NCBI GenBank assembly: GCA_033344915.1
Contig: JAWPML010000001.1
Span: 1,484,369 to 1,548,368 of the forward strand
DNA from: Acidimicrobiales bacterium
GTDB lineage: Bacteria; Actinomycetota; Acidimicrobiia; Acidimicrobiales; Aldehydirespiratoraceae
Reading direction: 5' to 3'
Length of the DNA: 64,000 nucleotides
The notes beneath the pieces were generated by a model. The model was not told the DNA's origin. It worked only from the letters and a program-made list of their open reading frames with translations, and made no database searches. The position numbers and the translations under genes are program-made. Shown here piece by piece: positions 8,258-16,130 of the stretch (position 1 is its first letter; each line of letters opens with the position of its first letter).

Positions 8258-10657
8258 TCATGCTCCCGCGACCGGGATGACCGTGCGCACGCGGCGGGTC
8301 GTCGTGAGGGGCAGCGCGTCGAGGTCCGGGCGTCCGTAGAGCGTGGTGCGCTGCACCAGCCGGCGCCCGAGGGGCTCGACGACGGCGCGGAAGTCCTCAG
8401 GGGTGACGCCCGTGCCGTGGTCCGCGCCGGCGGCGCGGGAGATGTTCTCGTCGATGAGCGTGCCCCCGAGGTCGTTCGCGCCCGACTGCAGGAGTTGGGC
8501 GATCGAGCCGAAGCCGAGCTTCACCCAGGATCCCTGGATGTTGTCGATCCGGCCGCGGTAGGCGATCCGGGCGACGGCGTGCATGAGGAGCACCTCGCGC
8601 CAGGTGGGCCCGCGGCGAGCCATCTTGCGCAGGTAGATCGGCGAGGCCATGTGCACGAAGGGCAGGCCGACGAATTCGGTGAATCCGCCGGTCTCCTCCT
8701 GCAACGCCCGCGTGCGCAGGATGTGGTGGACCCAGTGCTCCGGTCGCTCCATGGACCCGAACATGATCGTGACGTTCGAGCCGAGGCCGACGGAGTGGGC
8801 GACACGATGTGCCTCGAGCCACTCCTCGGTGTCGATCTTGTCGGGACAGAGCGTTTCGCGCACCTCGTCGTGGAGGATCTCGGCGGCCGTTCCGGGCAGC
8901 GACCGCTGGCCCGCGTCCTTCAACCGCGTGAGGTAGTCGGCGAGCGGCTCGTCGTTGCGCTTCGCGCCCTCCGTCACCTCCAGCGCCGTGAACCCGTGGA
9001 TGTGGATGTCCGGCACGGCAGCGTGCACCGCCTTGGCGACGTCGATGTAGTACTCGCCGTCGAAGTCGGGGTGGATGCCGCCCTGGAGGCAGACCTCCGT
9101 GGCACCGAGCGCCGCTGCCTCGATCGTGCGGTCGGCGATGTCGTCGAGCGTGAGGAGGTACGGCGTGCCCCGCAGGTTCAACGAGAGCGGCCCCTTGGAG
9201 AAGCCACAGAACCGGCACTTGAAGGTGCAGACGTTCGTGTAGTTGATGTTGCGGTTGGCGACCCAGGTGACGTCATCGCCGACGATGTCGCGGCGCAGGT
9301 CGTCCGCCACCTCGGCGACCGCCGCGACCTCGGGGCCCCGCGCCCGGAACAGGGCGAGGATCTCGTCGAAGCCGACGTCCTGGCCGTCGCGCACGCCCTG
9401 GAGCACCTCACCGACCGCGCCGCCGGCTCCGGCCCGGCCGGGCACGAGCACCTGGGGATCGCCGCCGGCACCCACGTACCACTGGGTCGACAGGTCGCCG
9501 ACGAGGTCGAACTCGGCGCCGTCGTCGACCTTGCTGCGTTCCATGGTGCGCTCCGGCCACACCGAGCCCGGATCGTCACGGGCGAAGCCGTCGCTGTCGG
9601 AGCGGTCCATGACCGGGAAGTGGAGCGCCTCGTCGATCCAGGTGTCCGGGTCGCACGCGTAGCGGGGATGGACCGTGAGCCGGGGTGCGAGGGTGAGCCC
9701 CTTGGCCTCGGTCACCTCCCGCAGGCGGTCGAGGTCGGGCCACGGGCGCTCGGGGTTCACATGATCGGCGGTGACGGGGCTCACGCCGCCCCAGTCGCTG
9801 ACGCCGGCGTCGAGGAGGTCACCGAAGTCGTCCGACAGGTTGGGCGGCGCCTGGACCGCGACCTCCGGGGGAAGGATGATCCGGGCGAGGGCGATCGCCT
9901 CGAGGTGGTCCGGACGGGGGCAGGGCGGCGCGTTGTGCATCGCGGTGCCGTCCTTGGGCAGGAAGTTCTGGACGATCACCTCCTGCACATGCCCGTGGCG
10001 TTCGTGGGCCGCCGCGATCGCTTCGAGCGCGGCGACACGGTCCTCGCGGTCCTCGCCGATGCCGACGAGGATCCCGGTCGTGTAGGGGATCTTCTGCTCG
10101 CCGGCCCATTCGAGCGTGTCGAGGCGGCGCTGGGGCACCTTGTCGGGGGCGCCGCGATGGCAATCGAGGTCGTCACGCAGCGTCTCCACCATCATCCCCT
10201 GGCTGGGGGACACGGCGCGAAGCCTCGCGAGCTCGTCGGCATACATCGCGCCGGTGTTGGCGTGGGGAAGCAGGCCCGTCTCGTCGAGCACGAGCCTCGC
10301 CATTGCGATCACATAGTCGACGGTGGACGAGTAGCCGTGGCGCTGGAGCCAGTCCGTCGCGACGGGATAGCGCTTCTCCGGGCGTTCGCCCAGCGTGAAG
10401 AGCGCCTCGTGGCATCCCATCTCCGCCCCCCGGCGGGCGATCGCGAGGACCTCGTCGGGCGACAGGTACGGCGAGTCGAGTCGGGCCGGCGGCTGGGCGA
10501 AGGTGCAATAGCCGCACTTGTCCCGGCACAACATCGTCAACGGGATGAACACCTTGGGGGAATAGGTGACGACGGAGCCCGTCGCGTCGTCGCGGATCGC
10601 CCGCGCCCGGGCGGCGAGTTCGTCGAGCCCGAGGGCCAACAGGTCAGGTCGCGGCAT
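8258..10657 (-). CDS. fbiC: FO synthase, fused CofG-CofH (FbiC)
   Basis: A 799-residue fusion of two radical-SAM enzymes. The N-terminal CofG half has its cluster motif CRDKCGYC at residues 44-51. The C-terminal CofH half has CTFKCRFC at about 476-483. Together they make 7,8-didemethyl-8-hydroxy-5-deazariboflavin (FO) from tyrosine and a flavin precursor, the chromophore of coenzyme F420. The two-domain form is typical of actinobacteria. I chose ATG at 10657 (MPRPDLLALG), which overlaps the end of the HxlR gene by 14 bases. Longer upstream frames run through the regulator's coding region and lack family similarity. Confidence 0.93.
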   Translation of the reverse strand: MPRPDLLALGLDELAARARAIRDDATGSVVTYSPKVFIPLTMLCRDKCGYCTFAQPPARLDSPYLSPDEVLAIARRGAEMGCHEALFTLGERPEKRYPVATDWLQRHGYSSTVDYVIAMARLVLDETGLLPHANTGAMYADELARLRAVSPSQGMMVETLRDDLDCHRGAPDKVPQRRLDTLEWAGEQKIPYTTGILVGIGEDREDRVAALEAIAAAHERHGHVQEVIVQNFLPKDGTAMHNAPPCPRPDHLEAIALARIILPPEVAVQAPPNLSDDFGDLLDAGVSDWGGVSPVTADHVNPERPWPDLDRLREVTEAKGLTLAPRLTVHPRYACDPDTWIDEALHFPVMDRSDSDGFARDDPGSVWPERTMERSKVDDGAEFDLVGDLSTQWYVGAGGDPQVLVPGRAGAGGAVGEVLQGVRDGQDVGFDEILALFRARGPEVAAVAEVADDLRRDIVGDDVTWVANRNINYTNVCTFKCRFCGFSKGPLSLNLRGTPYLLTLDDIADRTIEAAALGATEVCLQGGIHPDFDGEYYIDVAKAVHAAVPDIHIHGFTALEVTEGAKRNDEPLADYLTRLKDAGQRSLPGTAAEILHDEVRETLCPDKIDTEEWLEAHRVAHSVGLGSNVTIMFGSMERPEHWVHHILRTRALQEETGGFTEFVGLPFVHMASPIYLRKMARRGPTWREVLLMHAVARIAYRGRIDNIQGSWVKLGFGSIAQLLQSGANDLGGTLIDENISRAAGADHGTGVTPEDFRAVVEPLGRRLVQRTTLYGRPDLDALPLTTTRRVRTVIPVAGA

Positions 10658-11126
10658 GCGCGGTCTCCTGGTCGGGAAGGCGACCGGGACCCGGTCGCGA
10701 CGAGATGGATGTGGGGGCGACGGGTTCGTTGCAGACGACGCACCACGGCTGGAGTTCGAGGCGGGTGTCACACGGTGTGTGCACGAGTTCGGTAGGGGCA
10801 TCGCCGTCGCCGCACCATTCGTCGCCCCAGCGCATGAGGGCGACGAGGGCGGGGGAGAGGGCCCGCCCCTTGTCCGTGAGCCGGTACTCGTGGCGGACCG
10901 GTCGATCCTGGTACGGGACCTTCTCGACGACGCCCGCCTCGACGAGGGCGGCCAGGCGGTCGGTCAGGAGGTTCTTCGCAATACCGAGGTCCGACTGGAT
11001 CTGCGAGAACCGGCGGACGCCACGGAACACATCACGCAGGATCAGCAGCGTCCAGCGGTCACCGATCACGTCCAGGGTGCGCTGGATCGAACAGTCGTCC
11101 TGCCCCGGGTCTCGCGTCGCCGTCAT
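10644..11126 (-). CDS. HxlR-family transcriptional regulator with Cys-rich tail
   Basis: A 160-residue winged-helix regulator. The HxlR core is clear: CSIQRTLDVIGDRWTLLILRD, then FRGVRRFSQIQSDLGIAKNLLTDRL, here quoted in pieces, and a wing around RPVRHEYRLTDKG. A C-terminal extension holds HTPCDTRL and PWCVVCNEPV, a likely metal-binding knuckle often found in this subgroup. N-terminal Cys (DDCSIQR) can be redox-sensing in HxlR proteins. The gene overlaps the FO synthase start. A perfect 13-base inverted repeat covers its -35 box, so self-regulation is likely. It probably controls the FO synthase transcript. Confidence 0.88.
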   Translation of the reverse strand: MTATRDPGQDDCSIQRTLDVIGDRWTLLILRDVFRGVRRFSQIQSDLGIAKNLLTDRLAALVEAGVVEKVPYQDRPVRHEYRLTDKGRALSPALVALMRWGDEWCGDGDAPTELVHTPCDTRLELQPWCVVCNEPVAPTSISSRPGPGRLPDQETAHAAT

Positions 11127-11135
11127 CGGGTTGGC

Positions 11136-11165
11136 ACTCTAGGAGGAGTCGGTTGCGATTCGCAA
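11136..11165 (-). promoter_or_regulatory. Promoter of the HxlR - FO synthase transcript
   Basis: On the minus strand the -35 box TTGCGA (11165-11160) is separated by 18 bases from the -10 box TAGAGT (11141-11136), which lies nine bases before the ATG at 11126. The -35 box falls within the right arm and loop of the inverted repeat at 11145-11173. Confidence 0.6.
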
Positions 11166-11173
11166 CCGACTCC
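11145..11173. promoter_or_regulatory. Perfect inverted repeat: operator and/or terminator
   Basis: GGAGTCGGTTGCG, three bases, then CGCAACCGACTCC: a perfect 13-base stem. It starts six bases past the stop of the SLH-CAP gene and covers the -35 box of the HxlR promoter. It could end the upstream message, serve as the regulator's operator, or both. No U-run follows on the minus strand, which favours an operator role. Confidence 0.65.
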
Positions 11174-11178
11174 GGGGC

Positions 11179-12183
11179 TCAGAAACTGAAGACGTGCGTG
11201 GCGTGCCAACCGCCGTCGTCGGACTGCCAGAAACCCACGCCGATCAGCTCGTAGTCGGCGCGCGTCATGTTCGCGTAGTGCCCGGGGCTGTTCGTCCACA
11301 GCTCGTGCATCTTCTCCGCGGCAGCCTCGGGCGTGGCGTAGCCGGCGCTCCACCAGGCGATGTTCTCGCCGTAGGGCAGGTTGCTGTGCTGGAAGTTGCC
11401 GGTGTCGTCCATGGTGAAGGACCACTCGCGGGCCGCCGCGTCCATGGCCCCGTTGCGGGTCAGGGGGTCGAGGCCCAGACCGGTCCGCAACTGGTTCAGG
11501 AGCTGGAACGAGCGCGCTTCCGCTGCGGCCAGCTGACCGTCCGCGGAGTCGCAGTACCCGTCGCCCGTCAGCGCGACCGACGGCTCGCCGGCAACGCGGT
11601 AGAGGAACGTGGCGACCTCACCGCGGGTGACGTTGCGATGCGGCGAGAAGGTCGACGACGATGTGCCCGTCGTGATGCCGTTGGCGACCATCCAACCGAC
11701 GGCCGCCGCGAAGAAGTCGTCCGGATCGACGTCGACGAAGTTCTCCTCGCCGCCGGGCGGTTCGCCGGCGACGCGGTGCAGGAACGTCGCGACCTCACCC
11801 CGGGTCACCGGCCGATCGGGGGAGAAGGTGTTCGGCGTGGTGCCGGTCGTGATGTCGTTCTGGGCCATCCAGCCGACCGCGTCCGCGTAGAACGCGTTGG
11901 AGGCGACGTCGGCGAAGTCGGCTTCGCCCCCCGCCGGCTCGCCCTCGGCGCGGTGGATGAACGTGGCGAGCTGGGCCCGGGTCGTGTCGGCATCCGGCGA
12001 GAAGCACCCCTCGGAGGTGCCGGACGTGATGTCGTTGTCGACCATCCACTGCACGGCGTCGGAGTAGAAGCGGTCGTCGGGAACTCCACCGAACCCCGCG
12101 ATCGCGCCGGCGGGGCCGACGGCGGCCACGAAGACCGCGAGCGCGACGACGGCCCGTACTGCGGTTCGCTGACTCCGTCGCAT
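11179..12183 (-). CDS. Secreted protein with three SLH-like repeats and a CAP (SCP/PR-1) domain
   Basis: A 334-residue exported protein. Residues 1-28 form a signal peptide ending near GPAGAIAG. Three SLH-like repeats follow (about 33-85, 92-145 and 148-200), each with the pattern YxDAVxWMxxNxITTGT, FSPD, and TRxExATFLHR. The third is closest to the second, suggesting recent duplication. Residues 215-334 form a CAP domain with ENIAWWSAGY, AAEKMHELWTNSPGHYANM and IGVGFWQSDDG. SLH repeats anchor proteins to the cell surface, and CAP domains occur in secreted binding or peptidase-like proteins. A purine-rich GGGGTGAG precedes the ATG. Confidence 0.88.
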   Translation of the reverse strand: MRRSQRTAVRAVVALAVFVAAVGPAGAIAGFGGVPDDRFYSDAVQWMVDNDITSGTSEGCFSPDADTTRAQLATFIHRAEGEPAGGEADFADVASNAFYADAVGWMAQNDITTGTTPNTFSPDRPVTRGEVATFLHRVAGEPPGGEENFVDVDPDDFFAAAVGWMVANGITTGTSSSTFSPHRNVTRGEVATFLYRVAGEPSVALTGDGYCDSADGQLAAAEARSFQLLNQLRTGLGLDPLTRNGAMDAAAREWSFTMDDTGNFQHSNLPYGENIAWWSAGYATPEAAAEKMHELWTNSPGHYANMTRADYELIGVGFWQSDDGGWHATHVFSF

Positions 12184-12277
12184 GGCTCACCCCTCTGGAC
12201 GCGCGTCGTTCCATGAGTGTTCGGCCCGTGCAACACCAAGCTTTATCAGATTCGGGAGGCCGACCCGCGGCGCCCGG

Positions 12278-12631
12278 TCAGTCCGCCGGCTCGTCGTCCG
12301 CGTCGAGATCGCCCGCCGCGGCCAGGGCACCGGCGAGGAAGGCGGCACGCTCGTAGACCATGCTGAACCAGTGTTCGGCCGCGGTCTCGTTGCCCGTCAG
12401 CGGTGGCCGGCCGAGCGAGGTGAGCACGGCCCGCACGTCCGGACTGTGACGCAGCCCGTCGATGCGTTCGGGAAGGGCATCGCTGTCCCCCCAGAACTCC
12501 ACCGGATCGACCTTCGGCTGCGCCTTCTTCGCCTGGTTGCGATTGGTGTTCTTCGCGCCACCCGAGTTGGAGGCGTTGCCGCCCCGCTTGCGGGACCGGC
12601 TGCGCTTGCGACGAGGTGCGGGCTGGTTCAT
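12278..12631 (-). CDS. Small basic hypothetical protein downstream of SNF2 ATPase (117 aa)
   Basis: The first 40 residues are very basic and low in complexity (MNQPAPRRKRSRSRKRGG, then Asn/Lys-rich), a likely disordered nucleic-acid-binding tail. The rest forms a short helical domain containing PVEFWGDSDALPE and AAEHWFSMVYERAAFLAGAL. The ATG overlaps the stop of the SNF2 gene by four bases (ATGA), so the product is made together with the ATPase and may be its subunit. I do not recognise a family. Confidence 0.75.
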   Translation of the reverse strand: MNQPAPRRKRSRSRKRGGNASNSGGAKNTNRNQAKKAQPKVDPVEFWGDSDALPERIDGLRHSPDVRAVLTSLGRPPLTGNETAAEHWFSMVYERAAFLAGALAAAGDLDADDEPAD

Positions 12632-15600
12632 GCGTCGACCTCCTCGACATCCGCGTCGAGGGACTCGCCCTCGACGTCGAGCAGGGCGCCCGCATCGATC
12701 CCGAGCGCCTGCTGGAGTTGCGCCGCGTCGAGATCACCGATCGAGCTCGACTTGGGCAGCGTGATGTCGGCGATCTGACGCTTGCCGGCGACGACCTCCT
12801 CGACCCGCTCGTCGATCGTGCCGGGGCAGACGAGGCGATGACAGATGACCGTGCTCTCCTGACCGATCCGCCACACGCGGTCGCGGGCCTGATCCTCGAC
12901 CGCCGGATTCCACCAGCGGTCGTAGAGCACGACATGGTTCGCGGCCGTGAGGTTGAGGCCCGTGCCGCCGGCCTTCAGCGAGAGCACCATCGCACCCGCT
13001 CCGGGCGACTTCTGGAACTCGTCGACCATGCGGTCACGCGCGCCTCGTCCGAGACCACCGTGGTAGCAGTCGATCTTCTTGCCGGTCCGCTCGGTGAGAT
13101 ACCCCGCCAGTGTCTCGCCCCAGGTGGCGAAGTGGGTGAACACGAGGACCTTCTCGTCCGCCGCGAACACATTGTCGATGATCTCGTTGAGCCTGACCAG
13201 CTTGCCGGATCGCCCCTCGATGCCGTTGTCGTCCGCCCGGTAGTTCACCGGATGGTTGCAGATCTGCTTGAGGGCGGTGATCGCCGCCAGCACGGCACCC
13301 TTGCGCTCGGGCGTGCCGGGCTCCTTCTGCTCGGACTCGGCGATGAGGGAGTCGACGACCGCCTGGTAGAGGCCGATCTGTTCGGGCGTCATCGCACAAT
13401 GATCGAGCTCGTCGATGCGGTCGGGGAGTTCGGCCGCGATCGCCGGTTCGGCCTTGGTCCGTCGGTAGACGAGGATGCCGTTCAGCGCCCGCAGCGCCTG
13501 CTCGCCGTCGTTCGACGCCAGCGAGTTCTGCTTCTCCGGGGTGAGCTGGGAGATGAACGCGGCGCGGGGCCCGAGCAGGCCCGGGTTCGCCCAGTCGAGG
13601 ATCGCCCACAGATCGCCGAGACCGTTCTCGATCGGCGTGCCGGTGAGCGCCACCCGGGTCTTTGCGTCCAGCCGCCGGAGCTCCTTGCTGGTCTCGGCCG
13701 CCGGGTTCTTGATCGCCTGCGCCTCGTCGATCACGACCTTGCCCCAGGCGTACTCGGACAACTGGTCCATGTCGCGCACCGCCGTGCCGTAGGTGGTGAT
13801 CACGAGATCCGCGCCGCGGACCGCCCGGCCCAGCGCAGGCCCCTTGGCCCGGGAGGCCCCATGGTGGACGACGACCTTCAGGTCGGGCACGAAGTTCTTC
13901 GCCTCGGATGCCCAGTTGCCGACGACCGCCGGGGGAGCGATGACGAGGCTGGTGCCCTGGTCACGACCGGCGTAGAGACTCGCCAGCGCGGTGGGGGTCT
14001 TGCCGAGGCCCATGTCGAGCGCCAGACATCCGCCCAGGCCGGCGCTGTCGAGGAAGTCGAGCCAGGCGAGGGCGTCGGCCTGGTAGCTCCGCAGCTCGCC
14101 CGAGAACCCCTCAGGGGTGGTGGTCGGCGCCTCGGGGAGCGACTCGACGCTGCGGAGCAGGTCGGCGGCCCAACCGGCGCCCATGATGCTGACGCCGCCG
14201 GCGAGCGGCGAGCCCTCGAGCCCGAGCGCATGCCGCAGCATCTCCGCGCCGGTGAGGCGGGTCTGATCGGCCCGTTCGGCGAGCGCGGCGGCGGCCTCCG
14301 CGAGGTCGGCCTTGTCCAGCTCCACCCACTGTCCGCGGGACTTCACGAGCGGGCGGGCCTCCGCCGCGAGCTTGGCGATCTCGGCCGCGGTCAACTCGAC
14401 CTCGTCGAACACCGCCGACCAGCGCACGTCGGCCAGCTGTTGGGCGCCCACGGCACTGTCGTCCGCCTCCGAGGTGAGACGCAGCGATGCGACGGCCTTC
14501 TGGCGACGAAGATCCGGCACCCGCACGTCGAATCCGGCGGCGGTCAACACGTCGCCCGAATCGGTCATGAGGTTCCAGGCTTCGTCCTGGCTCAGCATCA
14601 CCTCGCCGCGGCGGCGGCCGCCGAGCCGCAGGAGCTCGGGGAACAGGCGTTCGAGACGAGCCAGCTGGGCCGCCATCTGCTTCGCCCGGGTCTTGCTTCC
14701 CGTCGTGACGGCGACCTCGACGGGTTCGAGTCCACCGTCCTCCGCCGGCGCCAGCACCGAGACGTGCCATGCACCCATCTCGTCGGGCGGGTCGAGCTGC
14801 ACGACGAGCCGCTGTCCGGTTGCGCCGACGACCGGCTGGGCCCACTGGGTCATCCGCCGGACGAGCTCGCCGCCCGCCTTGGCCGGTGCGACGAACGCCT
14901 CGCCGGCGAGCAGGCAGAGGGCCGTCTCCGCGACATCCTGCTTGGTGCGGATCTCGGGTGGCGCGGCCGGACTCTCGATCTGGCCGGCCGCGAACCCGAC
15001 GATCGCGTCCACCAGGTCGGTCAGTGCCGCCATGGCGAACTTGGCCTTGTCCTGCTCCCGACTGCCGAGCATCGCCGCGCCCGGCACGCTCGAGGCGAGG
15101 CCGTCGAGGACGTCGTCGTCCACCAGGGCAGGCAACCAACGCATGCGGAACGTGCCCTGATCCGGCGCGGCCGGGTCCTTCCGCCGTCGCTTCTGCTGGA
15201 TCAGCTGGGGGGCGTAGCGGCCCTGCATGACCAGCTCGATCGCCACGGCCGTGGCGAGACCCATCCAGGTGACGCTCGCGCCGACCCGGTCGTCATCGGC
15301 CGTACCACCCAGCGGGGCCAGCCAGCCCAGCACCTTCTCGATCGGCGCCGACACCGTCGCGACCCGCCCGTTGCCGGGGATCTTCACGGTGGCGCGCTCG
15401 TCCCAGTCGTCCACGACGCCGCCGAGATCCCGGATCCGTTGGAGCACCTGATCGTCGGTCTCCGGCCGCTGTCCCGCGCCGCTCGCCCACGCGACGATGC
15501 GCCCGTCCGAACGGGACAGATGCAACTGCACGTCGCCCACGAACGCCGGCGCCGGGCCGCCGCCCCGACCCTCCTGGACCGGCTGGAGCTCTGCCTCCGC

Positions 15601-15828
15601 CGCGGCCCCCACGACCTCGGTGAGGACCTCGTCGATGCGCCAGCAGTCGGCGTCGAGGTCGGCCAGCACGACCGCCCGCTCGGCGCCACGGAGGTCGCGA
15701 CGCGCGGACGCGAGCCGGGCCTCCGCCTCGTCGAGGAGGCGGTACAGGCTCGCGGCCCACGCGCTGTCGCGTTGTTTCAGATAGTCGATTTGTTCGTCGG
15801 TCGCCTGACCGTCGAGATGGATCTGCAC
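12628..15828 (-). CDS. SNF2/Rad54-family DNA-dependent ATPase (helicase-like)
   Basis: A protein of about 1066 residues. The first ~570 residues are unassigned and hold the substrate- or partner-binding part. The C-terminal half is a SNF2 motor: motif I DMGLGKTPTALA near residue 604, motif II IDEAQAIKNP near 700, motif III TGTPIENGLGDLWA, and motifs V-VI ending DQARDRVWRIGQ near 988. Such bacterial enzymes (HepA/RapA relatives) translocate on DNA or remodel transcription complexes. The GTG at 15828 is the first usual start, but the frame stays open upstream to 15889 with protein-like sequence (SSELDRL), and an AGGAGAG sits at the upstream limit. The real start may be about 10-20 codons earlier, at a rare codon. 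Confidence 0.88.
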   Translation of the reverse strand: MQIHLDGQATDEQIDYLKQRDSAWAASLYRLLDEAEARLASARRDLRGAERAVVLADLDADCWRIDEVLTEVVGAAAEAELQPVQEGRGGGPAPAFVGDVQLHLSRSDGRIVAWASGAGQRPETDDQVLQRIRDLGGVVDDWDERATVKIPGNGRVATVSAPIEKVLGWLAPLGGTADDDRVGASVTWMGLATAVAIELVMQGRYAPQLIQQKRRRKDPAAPDQGTFRMRWLPALVDDDVLDGLASSVPGAAMLGSREQDKAKFAMAALTDLVDAIVGFAAGQIESPAAPPEIRTKQDVAETALCLLAGEAFVAPAKAGGELVRRMTQWAQPVVGATGQRLVVQLDPPDEMGAWHVSVLAPAEDGGLEPVEVAVTTGSKTRAKQMAAQLARLERLFPELLRLGGRRRGEVMLSQDEAWNLMTDSGDVLTAAGFDVRVPDLRRQKAVASLRLTSEADDSAVGAQQLADVRWSAVFDEVELTAAEIAKLAAEARPLVKSRGQWVELDKADLAEAAAALAERADQTRLTGAEMLRHALGLEGSPLAGGVSIMGAGWAADLLRSVESLPEAPTTTPEGFSGELRSYQADALAWLDFLDSAGLGGCLALDMGLGKTPTALASLYAGRDQGTSLVIAPPAVVGNWASEAKNFVPDLKVVVHHGASRAKGPALGRAVRGADLVITTYGTAVRDMDQLSEYAWGKVVIDEAQAIKNPAAETSKELRRLDAKTRVALTGTPIENGLGDLWAILDWANPGLLGPRAAFISQLTPEKQNSLASNDGEQALRALNGILVYRRTKAEPAIAAELPDRIDELDHCAMTPEQIGLYQAVVDSLIAESEQKEPGTPERKGAVLAAITALKQICNHPVNYRADDNGIEGRSGKLVRLNEIIDNVFAADEKVLVFTHFATWGETLAGYLTERTGKKIDCYHGGLGRGARDRMVDEFQKSPGAGAMVLSLKAGGTGLNLTAANHVVLYDRWWNPAVEDQARDRVWRIGQESTVICHRLVCPGTIDERVEEVVAGKRQIADITLPKSSSIGDLDAAQLQQALGIDAGALLDVEGESLDADVEEVDA

Positions 15829-16042
15829 CAGTCGGTCGAGCTCACTCGACGTCAGGACGACCCCGTCGTTGTTGGTAACGGTTCTCTCCTACGGGAAACG
15901 GGGAGCAGGACTGCCCCCTGGCGGAAAGCATCGCCGTCGGTCATCCGCGCGGGATGGCGCCTGACGGTGCCGCCGATGCCGGACCCGTCGTCCCCATCGG
16001 CTCCCGTGATGCCAATCGGCGTCACCGGGTTCGACATCAAGT

Positions 16043-16072
16043 GTAGGAGGAGTCGGGCGGACTCCCTCCTAC
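16043..16072. terminator. Long hairpin between the acyl-CoA dehydrogenase and SNF2 genes
   Basis: Arms GTAGGAGGAGTC and GACTCCCTCCTAC pair with a single bulged base around a five-base loop. It lies 38-67 bases after the acyl-CoA dehydrogenase stop (minus strand) and about 215 bases before the SNF2 start. It can end the tkt-tal-dehydrogenase message. Its left arm shares TAGGAGGAGTCGG with the inverted repeat at 11145. Confidence 0.55.
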
Positions 16073-16076
16073 GCCT

Positions 16077-16130
16077 GCTCTCCGCTACTGGGGAGCCTTC
16101 GGCTCTCCGCTACTGGGGAGCCTTCGGCTC
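16077..16130. repeat. 25-base tandem repeat over the end of the acyl-CoA dehydrogenase gene
   Basis: Bases 16077-16105 recur at 16102-16130 with a period of 25 and no mismatch. Each copy contains the small hairpin GGAGCC-TTCGGCTCTCC (a UUCG-type loop) and a CTACTGGGG segment, which is the stop codon and final codons of the dehydrogenase on the minus strand. The copy nearer 16077 lies beyond the stop, so the repeat duplicates the coding tail and its hairpin, and may strengthen termination. Confidence 0.7.

Noticed and set aside
8174-10795. Open frame of 873 residues on the plus strand
   Set aside because: Antisense to the FO synthase, which has both radical-SAM motifs.
15852-16040. Possible 62-residue leader peptide before the SNF2 gene
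   Set aside because: No ribosome site, no conserved composition and no overlap suited to attenuation were seen.
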